Notes: generated by a model from the letters alone, not told the origin. Shown: positions 36,184 through 45,840, counted from the stretch's first letter. The stretch: DNA of 64,000 nucleotides from Lysobacter arenosi (GCF_016613475.2 NZ_CP071517.1:124001-188000); one strand, 5' to 3'. Made by a program: numbers and translations.

Positions 36184-37563
36184 ATGAGCGCCACCATTGA
36201 AACCACCCTTCCGACCGTCAACGCCCGGATCTACCCGAAGGGCGGGCTCGACGTCCTCTCCCGCGACGAGGTCGCGCGCCTGCGCGACGTGTCCACTGGC
36301 ATGCACGACCTGCTGCGCCGTTGCGCGCTGGCGGTGCTGACCAGCGGCAGCGCATCCGACGACCCGCGCGCCGCGCGCGAGCTGTACCCCGAATTCGACA
36401 TCCAGGTGCACCAGCAGGATCGCGGCGTCCGCATCGACCTGACCCATGCCCCGGCGATGGCCTTCGTCGACGGCGAGATAATCCGCGGCGTCGCCGAACT
36501 GCTGTTCGCCGTGGTCCGCGACCTGGCCTACACGGTGATGGAACTGGGCCCTGACTCGAACAAGGACCTGGAAACCTCGTCGGGCATCACCGACTCGGTG
36601 TTCGGCCTGTTGCGCAACGCTCGCATCCTGCATCCGACCGAACCCAACCTGGTGGTGTGCTGGGGCGGCCACTCGATCTCGCGCGACGAGTACGTCTACA
36701 CCAAGCAGGTCGGCTACGAGCTGGGCCTGCGCGGCCTCGACATCTGCACCGGCTGCGGCCCGGGTGCGATGAAGGGCCCGATGAAGGGCGCGACCATCGC
36801 CCACGCCAAGCAGCGCCGCGGCCGCACGCGCTACATCGGCATCACCGAGCCGGGCATCATCGCCGCCGAATCGCCGAACCCGATCGTCAACCATCTGGTG
36901 ATCATGCCGGACATCGAAAAGCGCCTGGAGGCGTTCGTCCGGCTCGGCCACGGCATCATCGTGTTCCCGGGTGGCGTCGGCACGGCCGAGGAAATCCTCT
37001 ACCTGCTCGGCATCCTGCTGCGCGAAGAAAACGCGCACCTGCCGTTCCCGCTGATCTTCACCGGCCCGACCGCATCCGCGCCGTACTTCGAACAGATCGA
37101 CAAGTTCATCCGCCTGACCCTGGGCGAGGAAGCAACGAAGCGCTACGAGATCATCGTCGGCGAGCCGGACAAGGTCGCCAAGCGCATGTCCGCGGGCATC
37201 CGCAAGGTCCGCGAACACCGCATCGCGCAGAAGGACTCGTTCTTCTTCAACTGGTCGGTCGATATCCCGCTGGCGTTCCAGCGTCCGTTCGTGCCGAGTC
37301 ACGAGGCTATGGCCTCGCTCGACCTGCACCATGGCCGCAAGCCGCATGAACTGGCCGCCGACCTGCGCCGCGCTTTCTCCGGCATCGTTGCCGGCAACGT
37401 CAAGGAAGACGGTATGCGCCGGATCGAGGCGCACGGCCCGTTCGAGATCCACGGCGACGCCGACATGATGCAGTCGCTCGATGCACTGCTGCGCGCTTTC
37501 GTCGAGCAGCGACGCATGAAGATCGCGGGCGAGTACAAGCCCTGTTATCGCGTGGTTGCGTGA
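36184..37563 (+). CDS. ppnN: Nucleotide 5'-monophosphate nucleosidase PpnN (LOG family)
   Basis: At 459 residues this matches E. coli PpnN (YgdH). The N-terminal domain (about 1-140) precedes the LOG-type Rossmann core with VVCWGGHSIS near residue 160, TGCGPGAMKGPMKGA near 195 and the signature FPGGVGTAEEILYLLG near 265. A C-terminal domain regulated by (p)ppGpp follows. It cleaves purine and pyrimidine nucleoside monophosphates to base and ribose 5-phosphate. It stands alone between two hairpins. Confidence 0.93.
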   Translation: MSATIETTLPTVNARIYPKGGLDVLSRDEVARLRDVSTGMHDLLRRCALAVLTSGSASDDPRAARELYPEFDIQVHQQDRGVRIDLTHAPAMAFVDGEIIRGVAELLFAVVRDLAYTVMELGPDSNKDLETSSGITDSVFGLLRNARILHPTEPNLVVCWGGHSISRDEYVYTKQVGYELGLRGLDICTGCGPGAMKGPMKGATIAHAKQRRGRTRYIGITEPGIIAAESPNPIVNHLVIMPDIEKRLEAFVRLGHGIIVFPGGVGTAEEILYLLGILLREENAHLPFPLIFTGPTASAPYFEQIDKFIRLTLGEEATKRYEIIVGEPDKVAKRMSAGIRKVREHRIAQKDSFFFNWSVDIPLAFQRPFVPSHEAMASLDLHHGRKPHELAADLRRAFSGIVAGNVKEDGMRRIEAHGPFEIHGDADMMQSLDALLRAFVEQRRMKIAGEYKPCYRVVA

Positions 37564-37573
37564 TTTCACTGCG

Positions 37574-37599
37574 CCCTTCTCCCGTTCGCGGGAGAGGGG
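37574..37599. repeat. Inverted repeat between ppnN and the histidine kinase gene
   Basis: CCCTTCTCCCG and CGGGAGAGGGG frame TTCG in the convergent gap. Member of the family at 4651, 17951 and 53081; plausible bidirectional terminator. Confidence 0.6.
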
Positions 37600-37612
37600 T
37601 GGGCGGCAAGGG

Positions 37613-38677
37613 CTAGCCCGGCGAGACCGGCAAGCGCACCGTTGCGATGAACCGCTTGCCCTCCTGCTGGGTTATCACGCTGCCACGGCCGCCGGTCAGC
37701 GCCTCGATCCGCACCTGGGAGGCATTGAGGCCGACATGATGGCCGGGATTCTGCCCGGCTCTCGATGCAAGCGGATTGATGATGCGCACGATGACCGTTT
37801 CCGGCGTGGTCGTGACCGCGATCTCGATCTGCCCGCCCTCGGCGCGACGTTCGATGCCGTGACGAATTGCGTTCTCGACCAGCGGCTGGATCGACAGGGC
37901 CGGGACGGTCACCGCGGGAATTTCCCGGGGCAGCTGCCAGTCAATCTGCAGACGCTCGCCGAAGCGCAATTGCTCAATCTCCAGGTATCGCCTGGCCAAG
38001 GCCAGTTCGTCTTCCAGTGAGATGTCGTGCGGACCGGCCAATGCCGCCCGGAACAGATCGGCCAGGTCCAGCAACAGGCGTTCGACCTCTTCCGGCTTGC
38101 GGTGGACCAGGGCCGCGCCGGTATTGAGGGTATTGAAGAGGAAGTGGGGGCGGATGCGGGCCTGCAGGGCCAGCAGTTCCGACTGCTTTGCGCGAACGGC
38201 GTGCAGGATGCCGCGCCAATGGTTCTGGAACGCGGCCAAGCCGAGAAGTCCCACTGCCAGCGCGATTCCAGTCAGCTGCAGAGTCAGCGCCGGCCAACCG
38301 CCTTCGGCCAGGGGCCAGTCAGTTCCCAGCGCCAACCAGGCGAGCCCGGTAACCACCCAGGTGCTCGAGAGCAGCAGCGCCAGCGTCACCCAGGCCAGGA
38401 TCTGCGGCCGCAGGCCGGAGAGGAGATTGCGCAACAGGTACAACGTGCCAAGTGACAACAATGCGATCCACTGCACGACCAGCGACGCCAGCCCGAAGTA
38501 GATCAAACGGTTGCCGCGACCCTCGCCCGGGGCCAATGCCAGCACCGTAGCCACGCATTCGCCGGCCAGCACGACCCAGATCAACACGGGGGGCTGCCAG
38601 AGAACGTCGAGAGGGCGATGGGGTGGATTGGACTTCTGCATCGTGCGGGCGGAAGCGAGGGGCCAGGTTCCCATCAT
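37613..38677 (-). CDS. LytS/AlgZ(FimS)-type sensor histidine kinase
   Basis: This protein of up to 354 residues has four membrane helices (about 28-50, 58-82, 93-117, 129-150) and no large sensor domain. A His_kinase (PF06580) domain follows, with the phosphoacceptor motif RPHFLFNTLNT (His178), the ATP-binding N-box SIQPLVENAIRHG (Asn269) and an altered G-box around GHHVGLNASQVRIEAL. The ATG at 38641 is an alternative start. It resembles FimS/AlgZ of Pseudomonas, which with AlgR controls the minor pilin operon, and here it is divergent from exactly that operon. No response regulator is in the window. Confidence 0.85.
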   Translation of the reverse strand: MMGTWPLASARTMQKSNPPHRPLDVLWQPPVLIWVVLAGECVATVLALAPGEGRGNRLIYFGLASLVVQWIALLSLGTLYLLRNLLSGLRPQILAWVTLALLLSSTWVVTGLAWLALGTDWPLAEGGWPALTLQLTGIALAVGLLGLAAFQNHWRGILHAVRAKQSELLALQARIRPHFLFNTLNTGAALVHRKPEEVERLLLDLADLFRAALAGPHDISLEDELALARRYLEIEQLRFGERLQIDWQLPREIPAVTVPALSIQPLVENAIRHGIERRAEGGQIEIAVTTTPETVIVRIINPLASRAGQNPGHHVGLNASQVRIEALTGGRGSVITQQEGKRFIATVRLPVSPG

Positions 38678-38806
38678 GCCTGTCCTGGTCGGCTTCGGCA
38701 GGCCCTCCGCCGCTCATGCCATCGCCGTGACCACCCATCGGTGTTCGCTGGCACCCACCGGGCAGGCCCCCTAACGTTGTCGGCAGACGATCCTCGGGAG
38801 GGAGTC

Positions 38807-39385
38807 ATGTCGCGTTTCGCTGGCCGTAAACGGGCCAATTCCTTGAATGCCACCAGCTCGCGCGGCTTCACGCTGCTCGAGTTGATGGTGACGATCTCGG
38901 TGCTGGGGATCCTGGCCGTGATCGCGTTCCCCGCTTTCACGTCGATCACCAACAGCAACCGATTGACCTCGGCGGCCAATCAGTTCGCCGTGGACCTGCA
39001 GTTCGCTCGCTCTGAAGCAATGCGCCGCAACGTGCGCGTGGAAGTCTGCGCGAGTGCGGACGCCGCCACCTGCAGCGGCGACGACTGGCAGAACTGGATC
39101 GTCCGCGACGCCGGAGCCGTGCTCCGCGTGGGTAATGCGAAAGCGCCGGTGCAGATGGTTGCGAGCGCGGCGCTGGTGGCAGACGACAACAAGATCACCT
39201 TCCGGCCGGAGGGGCTGGCGCGCGGCGATGACGATCTGGTCCAGGACGTCAGCCTGCAACCGTGCATCGCAACGGACAACCCGCCTGAGAACATGCGCGT
39301 GGTTGCACTTGGCAGTGGTAGCCGCGTTTCCGTCAACAGACATGACGGCGGCGGGGCGTGTGAGGCAGTCGACGATGGCGATTGA
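38807..39385 (+). CDS. fimT: GspH/FimT-type minor pseudopilin
   Basis: The start at 38807 follows GGGAGGGAG and gives 192 residues. The prepilin peptidase site is RG|FTLLELM (cleavage after Gly20, Glu25 at position five), followed by a 20-residue hydrophobic helix and a GspH domain with paired cysteines (CASADAATCSG, and the end HDGGGACE). It is the first gene of a compact minor-pilin operon and probably corresponds to FimU/FimT. Confidence 0.9.
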   Translation: MSRFAGRKRANSLNATSSRGFTLLELMVTISVLGILAVIAFPAFTSITNSNRLTSAANQFAVDLQFARSEAMRRNVRVEVCASADAATCSGDDWQNWIVRDAGAVLRVGNAKAPVQMVASAALVADDNKITFRPEGLARGDDDLVQDVSLQPCIATDNPPENMRVVALGSGSRVSVNRHDGGGACEAVDDGD

Positions 39386-39397
39386 GGGATGCAAAGA

Positions 39398-39877
39398 ATG
39401 AAGTCCGTGAGCAGACATCTTGCCAATGACCGCATCGGCGGCGCTGGTCAACGCGGCGTGGGCTTGCTGGAAGTGCTCATCGCCGTCCTGGTGATGGCGG
39501 TCGGCATGCTGGGCATCGCGGCGCTGCAGGCCGTGGCGTTGCGCAACAGCCAAAGCTCGTTCGAGCGAAGCAACGCGGTAGTGCAGAGCTACGCGATCCT
39601 CGATGCCATGCGCGCCAATGCGGCTGCCGCACGCATCGGTCAGTACGACCGCGGAATGATCTGCGAGTTGCCCGACGAGGGCGACCTCGTCGAGACGGAT
39701 CTGCGCAATTGGATCACTTCGTTGCACCAGAGTCTCGGCGACGACGCCTGTGGCCAGACCGATTGCGACAGCGTCAGCTGCAAGGTGACGGTGCAATGGA
39801 ACGATTCCCGCTCCCAGGATGCAGGTGACGACGGGGAAGACAAAACGCAGACGGTGACAGTGGAGACCAGGATATGA
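39398..39877 (+). CDS. pilV: Type IV pilus minor pilin PilV
   Basis: I choose the ATG at 39398 because GAGGG lies eight bases upstream; an ATG at 39389 is too close to it. The 159 residues start with a positively charged leader, then RG|VGLLEVLIAVLVMAVGMLG with Glu at position five after cleavage, and the typical PilV sequence GIAALQAVALRNSQ. It forms part of the pilus tip-priming complex. It overlaps pilW by four bases. Confidence 0.9.
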   Translation: MKSVSRHLANDRIGGAGQRGVGLLEVLIAVLVMAVGMLGIAALQAVALRNSQSSFERSNAVVQSYAILDAMRANAAAARIGQYDRGMICELPDEGDLVETDLRNWITSLHQSLGDDACGQTDCDSVSCKVTVQWNDSRSQDAGDDGEDKTQTVTVETRI

Positions 39878-40938
39878 CGGCGCGACGTTCCCTTCGCGGC
39901 ACCCGCGGGCCGGTGCTGGCGTCAGGTTTCTCGTTGATCGAACTGATGATTTCGCTCGTGCTCGGCTTGCTGGTCGTGGCCGCGGCCGGGACGCTGTTCA
40001 TGGCCAACCGGCAGACCTACACGGCCACCGAGAGCCTGGGTCGCCTGCAGGAGAATGCCCGCGTCGCATTCGAGTTGATGTCGCGCGACGTGCGCGAGGC
40101 TGGCGGCAATTTCTGTGGCGCGCCGCTGGCAAGCACGGTCAACGTCCTGGTTCCGGGCGGTGCCTGGTACACGGACTTCTCCGGTGGCGTGCGCGGCTAC
40201 CCCGGTGATACGGCCTTTCCGGATTCGGCATTCGGCACAGGCGCGGCGCAGCGCACCGCGGGCACCGATGCAATCGAGCTCAAGTCGGCCTTTGCCGATC
40301 CGGTGACGATCGAATCCGACAACCCGACTACCGGCACGATCACCCTGAACTCGGCGGACCACGGTTTTGCCGTCGGCGATATCGCGGTGGCGTGCGACTC
40401 CAACCACGCTGCCATCTTCCAGGTCACCACGGCTGGTGCCGAGACCATCGAGCATGCCACCGGCAGCGGCACTCCGGGCAACTGCACGCAGGGCCTGGGC
40501 ATGCCGCTCAGCTGTGACGGCGCCGCCGGAACCGGCTACCAGTTCGGCTGCGTGTTCGGCGGCGTGCCCGCTTCCGGCGTGGATTGCACGCAACCCGGCA
40601 GCAAATGGACCGCGGTTGTCACCAAGATTCGCGCGGTTCGCTGGTACGTGGCCACCAACGACCGCGGTGGGAAGTCTCTGTATCAGTCCGTCCTGCACGG
40701 CTCTGCCGCAGCGCTGGAGACGAACGAAATCGTAGAGGGCGTCAACGACATGACGCTGGAGTACCTCCGGCAAGGTGACGCGGCATACCAGGGCACCGTC
40801 GCCGCCGCGGATTGGCCGTCGATCGTCGCAATGCGGGTCACCCTGGACCTGGTCGGACAGGATCGGGTCGGAACCGACGGCAATCCGCTGCAACGCACCC
40901 TGGCGCACGTCATCACCATCAGGAACCGCCTGCCATGA
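39874..40938 (+). CDS. pilW: Type IV pilus minor pilin PilW
   Basis: This 354-residue protein has the cleavage site SG|FSLIELMISLVLGLLVVAA (Gly18, Glu23) followed by the PilW-typical NRQTYTATESLGRLQENARVAFE stretch in part. A long C-terminal domain with Cys residues ends in VITIRNRLP. It joins PilV and PilX in the minor-pilin priming complex. It overlaps both neighbours by four bases (ATGA). Confidence 0.92.
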   Translation: MTARRSLRGTRGPVLASGFSLIELMISLVLGLLVVAAAGTLFMANRQTYTATESLGRLQENARVAFELMSRDVREAGGNFCGAPLASTVNVLVPGGAWYTDFSGGVRGYPGDTAFPDSAFGTGAAQRTAGTDAIELKSAFADPVTIESDNPTTGTITLNSADHGFAVGDIAVACDSNHAAIFQVTTAGAETIEHATGSGTPGNCTQGLGMPLSCDGAAGTGYQFGCVFGGVPASGVDCTQPGSKWTAVVTKIRAVRWYVATNDRGGKSLYQSVLHGSAAALETNEIVEGVNDMTLEYLRQGDAAYQGTVAAADWPSIVAMRVTLDLVGQDRVGTDGNPLQRTLAHVITIRNRLP

Positions 40939-41489
40939 GGCACTCATTTCCCACCCGCCAGAAGGGCGTGGCCTTGTTCGTAGTGCTGATCCTGTTGGTC
41001 ATCTTGACCCTGCTGGGCCTGGCTGCGATGCGCGGCACGCTGCTGGAAGAACGCATGAGCGCCAACCTGCTTGACCGGGGCATGGCCTTCCAGGCGACCG
41101 AGGCAGCGTTGCGCGAGGGTGAGGAGTACGCGGAGTCGCTCGCAGTGAGCAGCTTCCCCGCCAGTGGCTGTGCCGACGGCCTCTGCTCCAGGCCCGATCC
41201 GGCCGTTGCCACCGACAACCAGCGCTGGCAGGCCGACGGATTCTGGGACGACGATTCGGGCTTCTGGCGCGAGGCCACCGTCGATGTCGGTGACCTCACT
41301 GCCAAGCCGCGCTTCATCGTCGAACTGCTCGACACCACGTTGCCGGCCAGCGGCCAATGCTCGACCAGCATCGACGTTTCGCCGGATGCCAGTTGCTCCG
41401 GCAACGAGCGTCGCTACCGCGTCACGGCATACAGCCACGCCGACGGACGCGCTGAAGTGATGCTCCAATCCACCTACGCAGTGCCTTGA
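40935..41489 (+). CDS. pilX: Type IV pilus minor pilin PilX
   Basis: The start at 40935 overlaps the pilW stop and gives 184 residues. It begins RQKGVALFVVLILLVILTLLGLAAMRG and continues EERMSANLLDRGMAFQATEAALREGE, the characteristic PilX pattern. The Glu at position five of other pilins is replaced by a hydrophobic residue, as is usual in PilX. It is the fourth gene of the operon, 13 bases before pilY1. Confidence 0.92.
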   Translation: MRHSFPTRQKGVALFVVLILLVILTLLGLAAMRGTLLEERMSANLLDRGMAFQATEAALREGEEYAESLAVSSFPASGCADGLCSRPDPAVATDNQRWQADGFWDDDSGFWREATVDVGDLTAKPRFIVELLDTTLPASGQCSTSIDVSPDASCSGNERRYRVTAYSHADGRAEVMLQSTYAVP

Positions 41490-41502
41490 TCGAAGGATCA
41501 CC

Positions 41503-44500
41503 ATGACCATCAAGACAATGGACGGCACGTCCAAGCGCGGCCCCGGCCGAGTAGTGTCTGCGCGACGCCCTGGTACCTTGCGCCGCCTGACGCCCTTCTT
41601 CGTCACCCTGTGCGCGACGCTTGTCGCCGCGCCGGGACACGCAGTGGACATCCCGGTATTGCCGATGCAGACCGGCGTGGCCTACCCGGCGGCGAACGTC
41701 ATGCTGATCCTCGACGACTCGCTGTCGATGGAAGGCGACACCCTTCCCTACAAGTTGTCGATCGATACCGGCGCCAGCGAGGACGAGGCGTATACCGCCA
41801 ACTCGCTCGCCTACAACCCCGCCACGACATACTCCGCCTGGCTGGGCAGCAACAGCGAGCCCGTTACCGGAGGCACCACGTTCGACACCGCCTACAGCGA
41901 TGCCTCGTTGCTTTCAGGCAGCGCCAACCTCGCCAATACCACACAGACGTTCTATATCCCCAAGCCCACTGCGACCAACCTGACGGTCTCTTCCAGCTAC
42001 TACCGTTACCAGATTCTCAGTGGCACGGGCCGGGTCGTGCAGGCCGAATGGCTCAGCGCGGCGCCCACAACCCCGGCGGTGGCGCTGACCAGCGACTCCG
42101 ATCTGCGCGCCAACAGGGGAGCCTGGGCATTGAAAGGCACCAGCGGCGCCGACACGGCTGCCGACGCGCCTGTCGCCGCCCGCTTTTCGTTCACCATCCC
42201 CGAAGTAGAGGGCAAGACGGTGTCGTTGACGGTCACGACGTCCGGAAACGACGCCGATGCGCACCTCTATGTGCGTCACTCCAATGACGGATCGCCTTCT
42301 ACGAACCAGGGGAATAACAACAATAGTTGGCGCTGCAAGTCAGAAACGACGGGCAGCAGCGCCGAAACGTGCACGGCGTCGACCGCGCAGCCCGGCGTCT
42401 GGAACCTTGCCCTCAAGGCGCGCAACAACAGCAACAGCGACAGCTTCACTGGCGTCAGCTTCACCGTCAGCTATACGGTTACCGAGAACAACACCCTGGG
42501 TTGCACGGCCGCAAGTACCAGCGGCAATGCCTGGCGAAACTGCACGCGTACCACGCCCCAGTACAAGGCAGATGGCAGCAAGCGCACCGAACAAGCCGAG
42601 AAGGACAACTACGCAACCTGGTACTCATATCACCGCACCCGCATGAAGTCCGCGAAGAACGGCGCGAGCACGGCATTCGCCGGACTGCAGCAGAACATCC
42701 GCGTCGGCCTGATTGGCCTTTATCCCCCGGGCGACAACAAGTACCAGGGGTACAAGATCCCGGTTACGCACGACAGCGGATTGTTCAAGGATACCAATCG
42801 CTCGCAGTGGTTCACGAAACTCCACGAGATGGACGGCAAGAACACCACGCCGCTGCGCAAGGCGCTCAATACGGTTGGCAAGTATTTCTCCGAAACGGCC
42901 GATGACGGCCCGTACGGTCCCGCCACTGGTTCTGGCGCCACCAAGGTACAGCTGGCATGCCGACAGAACTTCGCCATCCTGACCACGGACGGTTACTGGA
43001 ACAACTTCAACGGCACCGACGATCCGGACAACAACTACACGCACATCAGTGGTGATGAAGAAGACGGCGTGACGATCACAGGGCCGAACAATGGTGACTT
43101 CAAGTACACCAAGCAGGCACCCTACTGGTACAACCCGGCTGGTGATGCGGACGACGGCCTGGACACCACCACGCTGGCCGACGTTGCCATGCATTACTGG
43201 AAGACCGACCTGCGCACCCTCGAGAACAAGGTGCCTTCCTCCACGGCAAACCCTGCCTTCTGGCAGCACATGGTGACCTTCGGCATCAGCCTGGGCGCGC
43301 GTGGCCTGATGACCGATGCGCAGATCAAGGCGGCGAAGGAGAAGACCGCGGGTGCGTACTGGGTCCAGCCGAAGCACGCCACCAACGGCGACGACAACCC
43401 TCAGAACATCGATGACCTCCAGCATGCCGCCGTCAACAGTCGCGGCACCTTTGTCTCGGCGCAGGATCCCGAGCAGTTCGCCAAGGCGCTGAAATCGGCG
43501 CTCGCCACCGTGGCCGAGCGCCTGGGTTCGGCGTCCAACGTTTCCACCAACACATCGTCGCTGCAGGGCACCGATGGCCGGGTCTACCAGGCCAGCTATA
43601 CGTCAGGCAAGTGGGCCGGCGAGTTGGCGGCCCACAGCGTCAGTAGCGCGGGCATTGACCTGACTCCGGCATGGATCGCCTCCGAGCATGTCCCGGCGGT
43701 GGCCAGCAGGAACATCAAGACCTGGGAGGGGTCGGAAGGCGTAGCGTTCCCCACCACTGACCAGGTGACGGCGCTGGGGGCGCAGGTCACGAGCATCTTC
43801 GGTTCGACTTCGACGGTTACCGGCGCGCAGATCGCCTCCTACATCAGGGGCGATCGGAGCAAGGAAACCAACCAGACCAATGGTGTTATGCGCGAGCGTT
43901 CGACGGTCCTGGGCGACATCGTGAACTCATCGCCGAACTACGTCGCGGACAGCAAGACCATCTTCGTCGGGGCCAACGACGGCATGCTGCACGCCTTCAA
44001 GACGGTGACCGAATCCAGTGGTCCGGTGGCCGGTACGGAGCTGTTTGCCTACGTGCCGCGCGGTGTCTCCATGACCGACCTGGCGCAACTCGCCAATCCG
44101 CTGTACGTGCACAAGTATTTCGTCGATGGTCCGATCACGGTGTCCAACACCACCCAGACCCCGGGCAAGAACTACTTGGTCGGCGCGCTGGGGCGCGGTG
44201 GCAAGGGCGTTTACGGGCTGGATGTCACCACCCCCGGCAGCTTCGACGACGACGACGTGCTTTGGGATCTGACTGGCTCCGCGGCACCGACCAACATGGG
44301 CCTGGTCCTGGGCGAGCCGTTGATGGTGAAACTCAACGACGCATCGAAAACAAAGGCCGTCGTGGTGAGCAACGGCATCAACAGCAGCACGGGAACCGCC
44401 AGCCTGTTCGTCATCAACGTCGCCACCGGCGACGTGATCCGCGAGATCGACACCGGCGTGACCGGCGACAACGGCCTCTCCGCGCCGCGTGGCGCCGATC

Positions 44501-45327
44501 TGGACGGAAACGGCACTGTCGATTACGTCTACGCCGGCGACCTCCAGGGCAATGTCTGGAAGTTCGATCTCCGGTCCAGCGCATCGGCGAGTTGGTCAAA
44601 GTCGAAGTTGTTCACCGCGATGGATGACGATGACAAGGCGCAGCCGATCACCGCAGGCGTTGCACTCGCGCGCAATCCGCTTACCGGGCAGATCTGGATT
44701 TTCGTCGGCACGGGCAGCTTCCTGACCGAGAACGACCGCGACAGCAACGACGTGCAGTCGATGTACGGCATCATCGATGACGGCGGGTCGTACGACCGCG
44801 GCGACTTGGCGGAACGCGAAATCATGGTGGTAACCACGAAGGACGGCCGAAAGGTGCGCGCGTTCCAGCAGCACATCGAATCGCTGGAAAGCGGGAACAA
44901 GGGCTGGTACATCGACCTCGACGATCCCGAGCCGGGTGAGCGCATTGTCAGCAATCCGCGAGTCAGCGGTACGGCTCTGATCACGGCCAGCCTGATTCCG
45001 CCGGACGACGAAACGACGACCGACTGTGAGAGTGGCGGCTCGGGCTATATCAACGCACTCGACGCATTCACCGGCACCAGCCTTTCGGAGTCGTACTTCG
45101 ATTCCAATGGCAATGGTGATTCCAGCGACGATACCGTTGCAGATGCCGACGGAAACCAGCTGCCGATCGGCTCGGTCGACCTGGGCGTGGGCATGCCGAC
45201 GCTTCCCACCGTCATCGACTCGCTGCTGGTCGTGGGCGGTTCGAAGGGCACCCTTGGCTCGGTCACCGTTAACCCGCAAGGCGGACAACCCCGCCGCGTG
45301 TCCTGGCGCGAAATTCAGAGGAACTGA
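41503..45327 (+). CDS. pilY1: Type IV pilus tip adhesin PilY1 with an embedded PPC-like domain
   Basis: The 1274-residue protein starts with a long signal region (cleavage near residue 48). A vWA-type metal site D-D-S-L-S (Asp71, Ser73, Ser75) comes next, continued only after residue 340 by the TTP and TTDGYWN segments. Residues about 205-325 look like a PPC (pre-peptidase C-terminal) domain: NDADAHLYVRHSNDG and TASTAQPGVWNLALKA. The C-terminal half is the PilY1 beta-propeller, with the calcium loop DLDGNGTVD at 999-1007 and VYAGDLQGNVWKFDL after it. PilY1 caps the pilus and regulates its extension and adhesion. Confidence 0.93.
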   Translation: MTIKTMDGTSKRGPGRVVSARRPGTLRRLTPFFVTLCATLVAAPGHAVDIPVLPMQTGVAYPAANVMLILDDSLSMEGDTLPYKLSIDTGASEDEAYTANSLAYNPATTYSAWLGSNSEPVTGGTTFDTAYSDASLLSGSANLANTTQTFYIPKPTATNLTVSSSYYRYQILSGTGRVVQAEWLSAAPTTPAVALTSDSDLRANRGAWALKGTSGADTAADAPVAARFSFTIPEVEGKTVSLTVTTSGNDADAHLYVRHSNDGSPSTNQGNNNNSWRCKSETTGSSAETCTASTAQPGVWNLALKARNNSNSDSFTGVSFTVSYTVTENNTLGCTAASTSGNAWRNCTRTTPQYKADGSKRTEQAEKDNYATWYSYHRTRMKSAKNGASTAFAGLQQNIRVGLIGLYPPGDNKYQGYKIPVTHDSGLFKDTNRSQWFTKLHEMDGKNTTPLRKALNTVGKYFSETADDGPYGPATGSGATKVQLACRQNFAILTTDGYWNNFNGTDDPDNNYTHISGDEEDGVTITGPNNGDFKYTKQAPYWYNPAGDADDGLDTTTLADVAMHYWKTDLRTLENKVPSSTANPAFWQHMVTFGISLGARGLMTDAQIKAAKEKTAGAYWVQPKHATNGDDNPQNIDDLQHAAVNSRGTFVSAQDPEQFAKALKSALATVAERLGSASNVSTNTSSLQGTDGRVYQASYTSGKWAGELAAHSVSSAGIDLTPAWIASEHVPAVASRNIKTWEGSEGVAFPTTDQVTALGAQVTSIFGSTSTVTGAQIASYIRGDRSKETNQTNGVMRERSTVLGDIVNSSPNYVADSKTIFVGANDGMLHAFKTVTESSGPVAGTELFAYVPRGVSMTDLAQLANPLYVHKYFVDGPITVSNTTQTPGKNYLVGALGRGGKGVYGLDVTTPGSFDDDDVLWDLTGSAAPTNMGLVLGEPLMVKLNDASKTKAVVVSNGINSSTGTASLFVINVATGDVIREIDTGVTGDNGLSAPRGADLDGNGTVDYVYAGDLQGNVWKFDLRSSASASWSKSKLFTAMDDDDKAQPITAGVALARNPLTGQIWIFVGTGSFLTENDRDSNDVQSMYGIIDDGGSYDRGDLAEREIMVVTTKDGRKVRAFQQHIESLESGNKGWYIDLDDPEPGERIVSNPRVSGTALITASLIPPDDETTTDCESGGSGYINALDAFTGTSLSESYFDSNGNGDSSDDTVADADGNQLPIGSVDLGVGMPTLPTVIDSLLVVGGSKGTLGSVTVNPQGGQPRRVSWREIQRN

Positions 45328-45330
45328 CGA

Positions 45331-45780
45331 ATGATGCCGAGCTCCAAGAATGCGGTTCTCCCGGCCCGGACACGCCAGCGCGGCGCGCCCGGAAAGGCGG
45401 CGGGTTTCACCCTGATCGAGTTGATGATCGTGGTGCTCGTTATCGCGGTCCTCATGGCCATCGCTTACGCGAGCTACCAGGGGGTGGTGGTCAAGTCGCG
45501 CCGCGTCGCGGCCGAAGGCTGCCTGATGCAGCACGCGCAGTTCATGGAGCGCTACTACACGACCAACTTCACTTATGTGGGGGGGGCGGCCCCGGCCTGC
45601 GATGCCGATGTCGCGAATTTCTACACCGTGGGCTTCGTAGCGGATCCGACCCGAGCGGCGTTCACGCTGCAGGCTGCGCCCAAGTCAAACCAGCGCGATG
45701 GGAAATGCGGCACCCTCACGCTCGACGAGAAGGGGCAGCGGGGTGAAGGCGGTACGGGCTCGGTCGACGACTGCTGGTAA
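45331..45780 (+). CDS. pilE: Type IV pilin PilE
   Basis: The 149-residue protein has an unusually long leader of 25 residues before G|FTLIELMIVVLVIAVLMAIAYASYQ (Glu30 at position five). The globular part contains RVAAEGCLMQHAQFMERYYTTNFTYVG and four cysteines. It starts four bases after the pilY1 stop and ends the operon. In Pseudomonas the equivalent is the minor pilin PilE, which connects the tip complex to the shaft. Confidence 0.92.
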   Translation: MMPSSKNAVLPARTRQRGAPGKAAGFTLIELMIVVLVIAVLMAIAYASYQGVVVKSRRVAAEGCLMQHAQFMERYYTTNFTYVGGAAPACDADVANFYTVGFVADPTRAAFTLQAAPKSNQRDGKCGTLTLDEKGQRGEGGTGSVDDCW

Positions 45781-45840
45781 ATCCGGTCCGGGCGCGCACC
45801 AGGCGCCCGGCGTCATGCCTGCCAACTCCGTGGAATCAAG

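Noticed and set aside
32805..36221. A 1138-codon open frame on the minus strand opposite the TonB receptor
   Set aside because: It is fully antisense to a clear receptor gene. Its sequence is Val/Asp/Gly/Arg-rich without motifs, as expected from the complement of GC-rich codons.
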